The notes under the pieces were generated by a model that was not told the origin of the DNA, did no database searches, and was given only the letters and a program-made list of their open reading frames with translations. 64,000 bases of DNA from positions 62,001-126,000 of the forward strand of contig NZ_ATWN01000009.1 in NCBI RefSeq assembly GCF_000421265.1. Direction: 5' to 3'. Both the position numbers and the translations under genes were made by a program. This DNA is from Thalassospira lucentensis MCCC 1A00383 = DSM 14000. GTDB taxonomy: Bacteria > Pseudomonadota > Alphaproteobacteria > Rhodospirillales > Thalassospiraceae. Positions 1 through 8,140 of this stretch are shown in pieces. The number at the start of each line of letters is the position of its first letter. Positions within the stretch are counted from its first letter, which is position 1.

Positions 1-230
1 CATTTTTACGATCATCCACCACTTAAGGATAGGTGGTTCCGGGGGATTAAATTACAAATTCATTTCAATTCCCAGATGAAATTTCACAAGTTCGGCCTGA
101 CGCTTGATAATCGCTTGATCAGATTGTACCTATCAAGGACGCGACTATGCTGGTCAGCACGGTTTGAAAGCAGGTTTGGCATCCGCCAAGATCAAAAAGC
201 CGTTTACCGTATCAAGAAAGTTTCCCTTGA
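1..230. other. Left-edge intergenic region
   Basis: No gene is visible before the ELM1-like gene. The one notable element is a direct repeat, CGCTTGAT at 101-108 and again at 112-119, an 11-base period that could be a regulator site. The upstream gene lies outside the window. Confidence 0.5.
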
Positions 231-1226
231 ATGAGCGAACAAGACACACACCTGATTTGGGTTCTGGCCGATGATCGGGCCGGAAACATTAATCAGGCAA
301 TCGGCGTTGCCGAAGCGCTGGCACAGCCATTCAAGCGGGTTGATATCGAATATACCAAGCTGGCCCGGCTGCCCAACATGCTGCGTGGTGCGAGTTTGCT
401 TGGTGTCGATGATGGAACGCGTGCGCGTTTGACCACACCCTGGCCCGATCTTGTCATTGCGGCCGGGCGCCGAACCGCCCCTGTTGCCCGCTGGATCAAA
501 AAGCAAAGCCGTGGTCACACCCGAATTTGTCAAATCATGCGCCCTGATAGTGGTGAAAAGGATTTTGATCTGATTGCCGTTCCGGCCCATGACCAGATGC
601 CTGCGCGTGAAAACGTTTTGGAAATCCCCGGTGCGCCGCATCGGATCACGGAAACGCGTCTTTTGATCGAAGCCGATAATTGGCGCAGCCATTTCAAAGG
701 TTTGCCCGGTCCCCGGTTTGCCGTGATTGTTGGCGGCAGTTCAAAGAAAACGACGTTTACCGCAGACATGGCCGATGATCTGATCTCGCACGCAATTGAT
801 GCGGCGAAGGCTGTTGACGGTAGTCTTCTGGTGACGACAAGCCGACGCACCGGGCGCGAAAACGAACAACTGATTGCCGACCGGTTGGCACAGTCGGGTG
901 TTTCGTATCATTTGCATGACTGGACATCGGATGCCGAAAATCCGTATTTCGGGTATCTCGCACTGGCCGATGTCTTGATCGTAACAGGTGATTCGGTTTC
1001 GATGTGTTGCGAAGCAGCGGCAGCACCTGGTGGGGTCTATATTTACGCACCGGAAGGACTTGCCGCGATACGGCATCAACGGCTGCATCAGGCGTTATAT
1101 GATGGGCAATATGCCCGACCGTTGCTTGATAGTACCGAACTCGTCCCATTCAAACATCCATCGTTGCAGCCCGCACGCGCGGTTGCCCAGCGGTGTCTTG
1201 AATTGCTAAGTGCGCCGGTATCCTGA
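231..1226 (+). CDS. ELM1/GtrOC1-like family protein (DUF1022)
   Basis: The 331-residue product resembles the bacterial ELM1-like (DUF1022) family, named after a plant mitochondrial fission factor. Visible features are an N-terminal IWVLADDRAGNINQAIGVAEAL segment, a central VIVGGSSKKTTF stretch, and a late VTGDSVSMCCEAAAAPGGVYIY block. These resemble the nucleotide-sugar-binding half of GT-B glycosyltransferases. The bacterial role is unknown; a link to envelope glycoconjugates is only inference. The ATG is taken because the family similarity begins at once, although the ribosome site before it is weak. The gene ends 4 bases before the convergent LysR gene, with no terminator between them. Confidence 0.75.
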   Translation: MSEQDTHLIWVLADDRAGNINQAIGVAEALAQPFKRVDIEYTKLARLPNMLRGASLLGVDDGTRARLTTPWPDLVIAAGRRTAPVARWIKKQSRGHTRICQIMRPDSGEKDFDLIAVPAHDQMPARENVLEIPGAPHRITETRLLIEADNWRSHFKGLPGPRFAVIVGGSSKKTTFTADMADDLISHAIDAAKAVDGSLLVTTSRRTGRENEQLIADRLAQSGVSYHLHDWTSDAENPYFGYLALADVLIVTGDSVSMCCEAAAAPGGVYIYAPEGLAAIRHQRLHQALYDGQYARPLLDSTELVPFKHPSLQPARAVAQRCLELLSAPVS

Positions 1227-1230
1227 TCCG

Positions 1231-2169
1231 TTAATCGGGGTGGCGCAGGCTGTTTCCCATCGGGTCGATGCGATCGACCAGAAAGTCAATAAAGGCGCGG
1301 ATGCGCGTGGCAAGATGTTCGTGGCCGGCAAACATCGCATGAATGAGTTGTTCGTCCTGTGGCGTCCAGTCTGACAGGACTTCGACCAAATTCCCGGTCT
1401 TGATGTCAGCCTGAATGTGGAAACGTCCCAGTCTGGCCAAGCCAAGCCCGGAAAGGCACATGCGCCGCATTGTCGGGCCGTTATCGCACATGAAATTCCC
1501 CGATATGGTGCGCTTGAGCCTGTCGCCTGTTTCGGGGCTGCGAAATGCCCATTCATTCAAGGGCAGGGGGAAGTTAAACCGCAGACAATTATGGTTCACA
1601 AGATCGTCGGGATGATGTGGCAAACCGTGTTTGGCAATATAGTCGGGGGATGCCACGACCATGCGGTGGCTTTCGATCAGTTTGCGGGCCTTAAGCGATG
1701 AGTCGGGCAGTGCCCCCGACCGGATGGCGATATCGGCCCGTTCTTCGAGCAAATCAATAATCCCGTCGGTCAGTGAAAAATCCAGTTCTACGTCTGGATA
1801 GCGTTCCAGAAACGCCGGGATCAGCGGTTGCACATACATCAGCCCGAATGCAATTGATGCATTGACGCGCAAACGGCCACTTGGTGCGGCCTTGCCGCCA
1901 CTGGCAACCGCACGTTCGGCATCGTCAATTTCATCAAGAACACGGCGCGCCCGCACCAGATACATGTCGCCTTCTGGCGTGAGTTGCAGGCCACGGGTGG
2001 ACCGCACGATCAAACGGGTCGACAATCGGTCTTCGATGCGGGTGACAAGCTTACTGACGGCGGATGGCGACAGATGCAGTTTGCGCCCGGCTTCGGAAAA
2101 GCTTTTGAGTTCAGCCACCCGGATGAAGGCTTCCATTTCCCCTGCACGATTATCCAACTGATCCTCCAT
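1231..2169 (-). CDS. LysR-family transcriptional regulator
   Basis: This is a 312-residue LysR regulator. The winged helix-turn-helix lies at about residues 10-70 (FSEAGRKLHLSPSAVSKLVTRIEDRL), followed by a periplasmic-binding-like effector domain to about 300. The frame stays open for 26 more codons upstream, but ATG at 2169 fits the family; a TTG at 2157 with GGAGGA before it is an alternative. It is divergent from the MFS exporter at 2310, which it probably controls. A perfect 7-base inverted repeat (2170-2188) touches the start codon, suggesting autoregulation. The inducer cannot be read from the sequence. Confidence 0.85.
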   Translation of the reverse strand: MEDQLDNRAGEMEAFIRVAELKSFSEAGRKLHLSPSAVSKLVTRIEDRLSTRLIVRSTRGLQLTPEGDMYLVRARRVLDEIDDAERAVASGGKAAPSGRLRVNASIAFGLMYVQPLIPAFLERYPDVELDFSLTDGIIDLLEERADIAIRSGALPDSSLKARKLIESHRMVVASPDYIAKHGLPHHPDDLVNHNCLRFNFPLPLNEWAFRSPETGDRLKRTISGNFMCDNGPTMRRMCLSGLGLARLGRFHIQADIKTGNLVEVLSDWTPQDEQLIHAMFAGHEHLATRIRAFIDFLVDRIDPMGNSLRHPD

Positions 2170-2188
2170 CTTTGAATTCAATTCAAAG
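2170..2188. promoter_or_regulatory. Palindrome at the LysR start, candidate LysR box
   Basis: CTTTGAATTCAATTCAAAG is a perfect inverted repeat (7-base arms, 5-base spacer) containing a T-N11-A pattern typical of LysR sites. It lies flush against the regulator's start codon and about 120 bases before the MFS gene. Binding by this regulator is inferred. Confidence 0.5.
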
Positions 2189-2309
2189 GCATTTGTCGCG
2201 CATTCCCGATTATCGCGCAACCATTCCATCGTCATATTGGGCGGCAATGGACGGGGTCGAATGCCCCATCACCTTTTTAGCCCGCAGCGTAGTGCGCGCG
2301 GGCCGGAGA

Positions 2310-3497
2310 ATGAAAATGCCGCTTGCTTTATTTGCGTTGACGATTGCGGCCTATGCAATCGGGACAACGGAGTTTGTCGTTGTTGGCTTGTTGCCGACCG
2401 TGGCAAATGATCTTTCCATTACGCTGCCGATGGCCGGGCTGATCGTCAGTGTTTATGCCCTTGGCGTGACGTTTGGCGCCCCTGTTTTAACCGCCCTTAC
2501 CGGACGGTTGCCGCGCAAAACCCTGATGCTGGGTCTGATGGGGGTGTTTGTGTTGGGTAATGGAGCCGCCGCACTCAGCCCGACTTATGAGATGCTTTTG
2601 GTGGCCCGGGTAATTTCGGCCTTTGCCCATGGTGTGTTTTTCTCAATCGGGGCGACGATTGCCGCCGATCTGGTGCCGGAAAATCGTCGGGCATCGGCAA
2701 TTGCCATGATGTTCATGGGGTTGACGGTTGCGATTGTCACCGGTGTGCCATTGGGCACATTCATCGGTCAGCTATTTGGCTGGCGGGCGACGTTCTGGGG
2801 TGTTGCATCACTTGGCGTGATTGCCTTTGCCGCGATTGCCGTTTTGTTGCCATCAAACCTGACACGTGCGGAACCTGCACGGTTGCTTGATCAGGTCCGC
2901 GTGCTGGGCAGTGGTCGTTTGTTGCTGGTGTTTGGCATGACGGCGTTTGGCTATGGCGGGACGTTTGTGACCTTTACTTATTTGTCCGCGGTTTTGCAGG
3001 ACATTACCGGATTTAGCGAGGCATCGGTCAGTCTGATACTGGTGTTCTACGGATTGGCGATTGCAGTGGGGAACCTTGCCGGGGGCCGTATAGCGGATCG
3101 CAATCCGGTGCGTGCCTTAAGCGTGCTGTTTGCGTTGCAGGCGGCAACATTGGTTGTCTTTACCTTTACCGCCGTCTCGCCGGTTTTGGCATTGGTGACA
3201 CTGGCGGCCCTTGGTTTCTTGCAATTTGCCAGTGTGCCGGGGCTTCAGCTTTATGTTGTGCAACTGGCGAAATTGCATCGCCCGGGTGGGGTTGATGTGG
3301 CATCGGCGCTAAACATTGCGGCGTTCAATCTTGGCATTGCCATCGGTGCATGGGTTGGCGGGCTGGTGGTTTCATCGTCGCTTGGCCTGTCGGCAACCCC
3401 TTGGGTGGCGGCCATCCTTGTTACCTTTGCGGTCGGGTTGACACGGATCAGTGGTGCGCTGGATCGTCGCGCCAGTTCGGTTCTGCAGGCCACGTGA
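2310..3497 (+). CDS. MFS transporter, AraJ-like drug/sugar efflux type
   Basis: This 395-residue major facilitator has about 12 hydrophobic segments and begins with ALFALTIAAYAIGTTEFVVVGLLP, characteristic of the AraJ/YdhP (DHA1) efflux group. The MFS loop appears as TGRLPRKTLMLG near residue 70. It should export a small molecule using the proton gradient; the substrate is unknown. The reading frame is open back to 2172, but the first 46 codons would cover the regulator's operator, and GGAGA precedes ATG 2310. Divergence from a LysR gene points to regulated expression. Confidence 0.85.
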   Translation: MKMPLALFALTIAAYAIGTTEFVVVGLLPTVANDLSITLPMAGLIVSVYALGVTFGAPVLTALTGRLPRKTLMLGLMGVFVLGNGAAALSPTYEMLLVARVISAFAHGVFFSIGATIAADLVPENRRASAIAMMFMGLTVAIVTGVPLGTFIGQLFGWRATFWGVASLGVIAFAAIAVLLPSNLTRAEPARLLDQVRVLGSGRLLLVFGMTAFGYGGTFVTFTYLSAVLQDITGFSEASVSLILVFYGLAIAVGNLAGGRIADRNPVRALSVLFALQAATLVVFTFTAVSPVLALVTLAALGFLQFASVPGLQLYVVQLAKLHRPGGVDVASALNIAAFNLGIAIGAWVGGLVVSSSLGLSATPWVAAILVTFAVGLTRISGALDRRASSVLQAT

Positions 3498-3508
3498 TCG
3501 TTTTTCAT

Positions 3509-3540
3509 CCCACCCCATCTGGTGCATCAGATGGGGTGGG
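3509..3540. repeat. 13-bp perfect inverted repeat after the MFS gene
   Basis: CCCACCCCATCTG (3509-3521) and CAGATGGGGTGGG (3528-3540) pair perfectly around GTGCAT. It lies 12 bases past the MFS stop. No T-run follows on either strand, so it is not a classical intrinsic terminator, although it could stop exonucleases or help termination. Confidence 0.6.
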
Positions 3541-3614
3541 TGTCAGAAAGGCTTGTTTTAATTGCCGTTTTGGCGTTGTTTGATCACGTGCCCCACAAAA
3601 CAGGTTTTGTCCCT

Positions 3615-4547
3615 ATGTCTGCGACCAATGGTGTGATGACTGCACCTGATCTTTTCCCCCGCAAAACGGCGATCCTGCTTTTGGCGACGGTGGCGTGCTG
3701 TTTTGCCGCCAATCACGTTGCTGCGCGTCTTGCCTTTGAAAACGGGACGGGGTTGCTGTTGGCAATCTTATGCCGGTCCGGGGTGGCGTTACTGATCCTG
3801 ATCGCAATTGTTGTTGGACAACGCCATTCCATTCGTCTGCCGAAAAGTTCGGTGCGCTGGCAGCTTCTTTTGGGCTTGATGATCACGATCCAAAGCCTGT
3901 GCCTGTATTCGGCGGTTGCGCGCATTCCTGTTGCACTGGCGTTGCTTACGGCCAACAGTTTTCCGATCATCTTGGCCCTCCTGACGTGGGGTTTAGGGGG
4001 CGCGCGTCCAACACTGAAATCAACTGCGCTGATGCTGTTTATTCTGTCGGGGCTGGTCTTGGCACTTGATGTGCCCGGTAAACTCGATGGTGACGTTTCG
4101 GTCGGTGAAACCTGGTGGCAGGGGATTGCCTTTGCACTGACGGCGGCGACCGCTTTGTCCGTGGCGTTTTGGGTGACCGATCATAAACTTGCGGCCTTGA
4201 ACGGGTCTGTTCGGTCAATGTTCACCATGGTCGTGGTTTTTATTTCCATGATCATTGCTGGTCTTGGCGATGTTTTACCCGGTGGCATGGCCTTGCCTGA
4301 TGCAACCCCGGGCTGGTTCGGATTGGCGGCCTTGGTTTTGCTCTATGGTGGGGCGTTTTCGGTTCTGTTCATCTCCGTGCCGCGTCTTGATATGGCGCGC
4401 AACGCGCCGGTGATGAATATGGAACCGATTGCGACATTGCTGTTTGCCTGGGTGGTGCTTGGCCAAATGATCAGCCCGATACAGATGGCAGGTGGCCTTG
4501 TCGTGATCAGCGGGATCGTGATCCTGAGTTTGCGCAAATCAGCCTGA
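3615..4547 (+). CDS. DMT-superfamily EamA transporter
   Basis: This is a 310-residue integral membrane protein with about ten helices arranged as two EamA repeats (about residues 20-150 and 165-300). The second repeat shows the usual late motif, an acidic/proline helix around MNMEPIATLLFAWVVLGQ. Such proteins export metabolites or amino acids; the substrate is unknown. ATG 3615 (MSATNGV) is preferred over the open frame back to 3522, because the upstream part is poor coding sequence and overlaps the 3509-3540 hairpin. The gene ends at a bidirectional terminator shared with hemN. Confidence 0.85.
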   Translation: MSATNGVMTAPDLFPRKTAILLLATVACCFAANHVAARLAFENGTGLLLAILCRSGVALLILIAIVVGQRHSIRLPKSSVRWQLLLGLMITIQSLCLYSAVARIPVALALLTANSFPIILALLTWGLGGARPTLKSTALMLFILSGLVLALDVPGKLDGDVSVGETWWQGIAFALTAATALSVAFWVTDHKLAALNGSVRSMFTMVVVFISMIIAGLGDVLPGGMALPDATPGWFGLAALVLLYGGAFSVLFISVPRLDMARNAPVMNMEPIATLLFAWVVLGQMISPIQMAGGLVVISGIVILSLRKSA

Positions 4548-4572
4548 TTGTTGGGCATAGGTCAAAATGCAG

Positions 4573-4596
4573 AAAAGGGGCCAGATGGCCCCTTTT
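4573..4596. terminator. Bidirectional terminator between the EamA gene and hemN
   Basis: AAAAGGGGCC, AGAT loop, GGCCCCTTTT: a 10-base perfect stem whose A and T ends give a U-run in both directions between convergent genes. Confidence 0.85.
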
Positions 4597-4618
4597 GTAA
4601 TGCTTATGAGTGGAAAAC

Positions 4619-5983
4619 TCAGACTGCTTGTGAATGCCTGCCATGGGCATGATTGAGATAGGTATCAAACACGGCACAGACCGCACGGACCAGCGGGCGC
4701 CCCGTATTGGTCAGTTTAATGTGCGTGCTGTTAACTTCCACGATGTTATCATTGGTCATTGCACGAATGCGATTGAGTTCTGGTGCAAATCTGTCGGCGG
4801 ATGTGCCGTGTGTGGCACAGATTTTTGCGACATCCACTGACAGATTGCACATCAGTTCGTTGATGATGTCACGGCGCAGGCGGTCTTCGTTTGAAACGGC
4901 AACGCCTTTTTCAACCGCACAGTCGCCGCCCTCAACCGCGCGCTGCCAACGGGCCAGTGCCGGATCATTCTGAGCATAGCCCTGCGGCAGGGATGAGATG
5001 GCCGACGGACCAAACCCGATCAGGGCCTCGGCGCGGTCGGTGGTATATCCCTGGAAATTACGGTGTAGTTTGCCGTTGTAGAGTGCGGTTGCCATCGGGT
5101 CTGCCTGATGGGCGAAATGGTCCAGACCGATTGCGACATAGCGGTGATAGGCCAGCCTGTTCTGGATTTCTTCATACTGTGCCCAGCGGTCCTGCGTATC
5201 TGGCAGGGTTTCGGTCGGGATCAGGTTTTGGTGCTTTTTCATCCATGGCACATGGGCATAGCCAAATACCGACAGACGATCCGGGCAGAGTGTGGCGGTC
5301 TGATCGACGGTCTGGCGGATGGATTGAACGGTTTGATTGGGCAGGCCATACATCAGATCGACGTTGATGCCGCGAAGGCCGCGATGGCGCAATCTGGAAA
5401 TGACGTCACGGACCAGATCATAACTTTGGACGCGGTTAACCGCACGCTGGACATCGGCGTTGAAATCCTGAACGCCAATGCTTGCGCGGTTAAAGCCGCA
5501 TTCGATCATAGCATCCATCAGATCATCATTTGCCGTTCGCGGGTCCATTTCAATGGCGACTTCGGCCGTGGGCAGGATATCTACCTTTTTGCGGATAGCA
5601 CCCATGATGGTCCGAAGATCATCGGCCTTAAGGATGGTCGGGCTGCCGCCGCCAAAATGAATGTGCGAGACCGTGAACCTGTGTGTCGGATCAAGCTTGC
5701 CCAGCGTGTTTTTGATCTCGGTCAGAAGGGCCGCGACATAGGTGCCAACGGGTTTGTAATGCTTGGTTATTTTGGTGTTGCAGCCGCAGAACCAGCACAT
5801 TTCCTCACAATAGGGGACATGCAGATATAGCGATAGCGGCTGAAGCGGATTTAACTCGCCAAGCCAGTTTGCAAACACTTTGCCGTTTATGGCGTCATGA
5901 AAATGCGGTGCCGTTGGATAGCTGGTGTAGCGCGGCAGGCGCAGGTCGTATTTTTCATAAAGGGCAAGCTGCATAGCGGACAT
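4619..5983 (-). CDS. hemN: Oxygen-independent coproporphyrinogen III oxidase
   Basis: This radical-SAM enzyme (454 residues) decarboxylates coproporphyrinogen III to protoporphyrinogen IX without oxygen, in the cytoplasm. The cluster motif CxxxCxxC is seen as YCEEMCWFCGCN near residue 60, the N-terminus has the HemN signature YDLRLPRYTSYPTAPHF, and GGGSPT follows at about 110. Length matches HemN rather than the shorter HemW. A second ATG at 5974 is possible. An FNR-type box (6035-6048) lies about 50 bases upstream, which fits induction at low oxygen. Confidence 0.95.
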   Translation of the reverse strand: MSAMQLALYEKYDLRLPRYTSYPTAPHFHDAINGKVFANWLGELNPLQPLSLYLHVPYCEEMCWFCGCNTKITKHYKPVGTYVAALLTEIKNTLGKLDPTHRFTVSHIHFGGGSPTILKADDLRTIMGAIRKKVDILPTAEVAIEMDPRTANDDLMDAMIECGFNRASIGVQDFNADVQRAVNRVQSYDLVRDVISRLRHRGLRGINVDLMYGLPNQTVQSIRQTVDQTATLCPDRLSVFGYAHVPWMKKHQNLIPTETLPDTQDRWAQYEEIQNRLAYHRYVAIGLDHFAHQADPMATALYNGKLHRNFQGYTTDRAEALIGFGPSAISSLPQGYAQNDPALARWQRAVEGGDCAVEKGVAVSNEDRLRRDIINELMCNLSVDVAKICATHGTSADRFAPELNRIRAMTNDNIVEVNSTHIKLTNTGRPLVRAVCAVFDTYLNHAHGRHSQAV

Positions 5984-6034
5984 CCCGATTGGTGCGTTCT
6001 TTCCGTCTTTTGCATCATTCCAATGACGCGCGCC

Positions 6035-6048
6035 TTGATGTGCGTCAA
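6035..6048. promoter_or_regulatory. FNR/FnrL box upstream of hemN
   Basis: TTGATGTGCGTCAA matches TTGAT-N4-ATCAA at all but one position, and the TTGAT-N4-GTCAA form is common in alphaproteobacteria. It lies 52 bases before the hemN start and overlaps the stop region of the upstream gene. hemN is a classical FNR target, so the assignment is strong although unproven here. Confidence 0.75.
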
Positions 6049-6401
6049 GGATGGGGAACGGGAAAACCGTGCCGTTCGCTCAAGGCATGCAAGATGGTGT
6101 CTGTGTCATCAATAAAAGCATGGCCATTGGCAACGCCGGTTTGAACATCAGACGTATCACCCGATTTCAGGATCATCACCGGAAGAGATTGGTGATCTTC
6201 CCCCAGAAGGTCGACTATCTCCGCGCGCGGACGCGGCCACGCAATGCGATGAACATCAAGGTCGCCGCACAGATCGGGAAAAGACGCCAGAACACCCTCG
6301 ATCAGCGCGCAGTGCCAGCAATAAAATCGCTGTCCGGGCCATGCCGGATCTTCGAAATCGGGTTTTAGGACAAAAATCGTATCACGCTCGATAACAGGCA
6401 T
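6045..6401 (-). CDS. DUF3088 family protein
   Basis: This 118-residue soluble protein matches the DUF3088 family in its conserved start (DTIFVLKPDFEDPAWPGQRFYCWHC) and end (ERHGFPVPHP). The CWHC pair and the cis-proline-like SLP following EDHQ suggest a thioredoxin-like fold, but no function is established. It lies on the same strand upstream of hemN. Its last codons overlap the FNR box, so the hemN promoter sits within or just after this gene. Confidence 0.8.
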   Translation of the reverse strand: MPVIERDTIFVLKPDFEDPAWPGQRFYCWHCALIEGVLASFPDLCGDLDVHRIAWPRPRAEIVDLLGEDHQSLPVMILKSGDTSDVQTGVANGHAFIDDTDTILHALSERHGFPVPHP

Positions 6402-6463
6402 GGGGCAGCGCCTTTTTATGGGGGCGAGATGGTGTTTCGCCGCGTGGGTATCGTAGCACTTTG

Positions 6464-6892
6464 TCAGAGATGCTTGAACGCCGAAATCAGATCGGCCCTA
6501 AGAGTGGCCAATCGTTCGCGACCTTCGTCTTCTTCATAGGGTTTTGATTGTCCAACACCCCAGATCGGGCCGGGCCAGGCGGCATCATCCTTAAAGCGGG
6601 CAACCACATGGCAATGAAGCTGGGGCACCATATTACCCAGCATCGCGACATTGGTTTTATGGGCATCAAACCGGCTTTTTAGAGCGGCTGAAACGGTGGC
6701 GGCTTCGTCGCCCAGCGTTTTGCGGTCTTCCGGACTGAGATCATCATAATCAACAAGATCAGGACGTTTAGGAACAAGAATGAGCCAAGGATAACGCGCA
6801 TCATTCATCAACAAAACATGTGATAGCGGGCCATCTGTGACCAAGGTCGTATCAGCAGCAAGTTGGGGATGGAGCGAAAAGGCGCGGTTCAT
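6464..6892 (-). CDS. HIT-family hydrolase
   Basis: This 142-residue protein of the histidine triad superfamily probably hydrolyses or transfers nucleotides at the alpha phosphate. The triad motif is present as QLHCHVVARF (His-x-His-x) near residue 95, a slightly short variant of HxHxHxx, followed by PGPIWG, which is typical of the alphaproteobacterial HIT subgroup. The start is supported by GAGG seven bases before ATG. The substrate is unknown. It may be co-transcribed with DUF3088 and hemN, with a gap of about 60 bases. Confidence 0.85.
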   Translation of the reverse strand: MNRAFSLHPQLAADTTLVTDGPLSHVLLMNDARYPWLILVPKRPDLVDYDDLSPEDRKTLGDEAATVSAALKSRFDAHKTNVAMLGNMVPQLHCHVVARFKDDAAWPGPIWGVGQSKPYEEDEGRERLATLRADLISAFKHL

Positions 6893-7001
6893 GTGGGGAC
6901 CTCAATCTTAAGCCAAAAAGACGTGTTATTATAACCTGCTCGGCTGAAAGTGTCTTCTCTTGCGTGGTGATATGTGGCAAGTGACCGGCATCACGTCATT
7001 T

Positions 7002-8045
7002 TCATCCGACCCGTCGAAGATGGGGTGATGTGGCGACCGGTTGATCGGGGCGCGTATTGTGCTCTTGATGGTCTTGAGGCGCCAGACAGCCCAAGGCATC
7101 AAGTGTCTGATGAACGGCGACATCAAGCGACGTATGGGGTTCGTTACCAAACAGTGCACGCAAACGATCATTGTGCATGCGGGCCGGGTTGCGCCAAAGG
7201 TAACGAATTTCCCAGGCTTCGCGGAAGAACGGAACAAATGGGCGTAGCAGGCCAATCATCGTCCATGGAAGGGATTTGATTGGAATATCGGGATTTCCGA
7301 CCGCGCGTTTGATCGCAGCGATCATTTGTGTCCCGTCGTTGTCCCAATGTCCTTGCAGGTGAAATTGCGCGAAGGATCCTAATACATCGGGCTGATCAAG
7401 AAGCCGGACAATCGTTTCGGCGACGTCGGGCAAATACGCCCATTGATGGCCCACGCCCGCCTTGCCCGGATAGGTGATTTCACGAACAGGTTGACCGGCC
7501 TTGACCAGACATTGTGAAAACCAGTTGTTGTTTGCGCCCAGTCCAAAAAAATCACCTGCGCGAACAATCAATCCTGTTGCTCCTGAATGAACAGCTCGGC
7601 GCATCCGCCGTTCCATTTCCACCCGAATAGCGCCTTTGCGGGTGTTCGGGAGCTGCGGGCTGGTTTCGGTCAGATTGGAAAGTTGGTCTTCATTGAAATT
7701 GTAAACCGTTCCGGGCAGGACAATGCGTGCCTTGTTTACGATCGCGGCCGCGATCGTGTTGTCAAGCATGGGCAAAACCAACTTGGACCAATTGCGGTAG
7801 CCCGGCGGATTAACGGCATGAATGATGGCATCAACACCTCGGCTTGCATTTAACACGTCATGTCGGCACATGGCATCGCCGACGCGCCAGTCAATATCAT
7901 CTGCATTGGATTGATCGGCCTTGGGTGGTGTTCGCACCAGTGCACGAACCTGCCAGCCATGGTCATGAAGTGCGGTGGTAATGGCCGATCCGATGCCACC
8001 ATTGGCACCAATGACAAGGGCGATACGGTTTGAATTTCGGGTCAT
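7002..8045 (-). CDS. NAD(P)-binding SDR/epimerase-type oxidoreductase
   Basis: This 347-residue protein has an N-terminal Rossmann motif, VIGANGGIGSAITTAL (residues 9-24), and continues as an extended/atypical short-chain dehydrogenase of the NAD-dependent epimerase type. The catalytic YxxxK is not obvious (a YNFNED stretch lies in the expected region), so the reaction cannot be assigned. ATG 8045 is chosen for its excellent GGAGG site; the frame is open to 8222 but would cross the divergent LysR promoter. It is probably controlled by the LysR gene at 8141. Confidence 0.75.
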   Translation of the reverse strand: MTRNSNRIALVIGANGGIGSAITTALHDHGWQVRALVRTPPKADQSNADDIDWRVGDAMCRHDVLNASRGVDAIIHAVNPPGYRNWSKLVLPMLDNTIAAAIVNKARIVLPGTVYNFNEDQLSNLTETSPQLPNTRKGAIRVEMERRMRRAVHSGATGLIVRAGDFFGLGANNNWFSQCLVKAGQPVREITYPGKAGVGHQWAYLPDVAETIVRLLDQPDVLGSFAQFHLQGHWDNDGTQMIAAIKRAVGNPDIPIKSLPWTMIGLLRPFVPFFREAWEIRYLWRNPARMHNDRLRALFGNEPHTSLDVAVHQTLDALGCLAPQDHQEHNTRPDQPVATSPHLRRVG

Positions 8046-8118
8046 GATTTTGTCCTCCGTTAATTGGGATGGACAAAGGGTACTGGTCATGTCGGTAAAA
8101 CGGTATTCTATAAATTGG

Positions 8119-8139
8119 CATTTATGATATACATAAATG
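8119..8139. promoter_or_regulatory. Palindrome at the LysR start, candidate operator
   Basis: CATTTATG (8119-8126) and CATAAATG (8132-8139) form a perfect 8-base inverted repeat around ATATA. It ends two bases before the LysR start codon and lies about 75 bases before the divergent SDR gene. It is likely the binding site of the adjacent regulator. Confidence 0.55.
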
Positions 8140-8140
8140 T

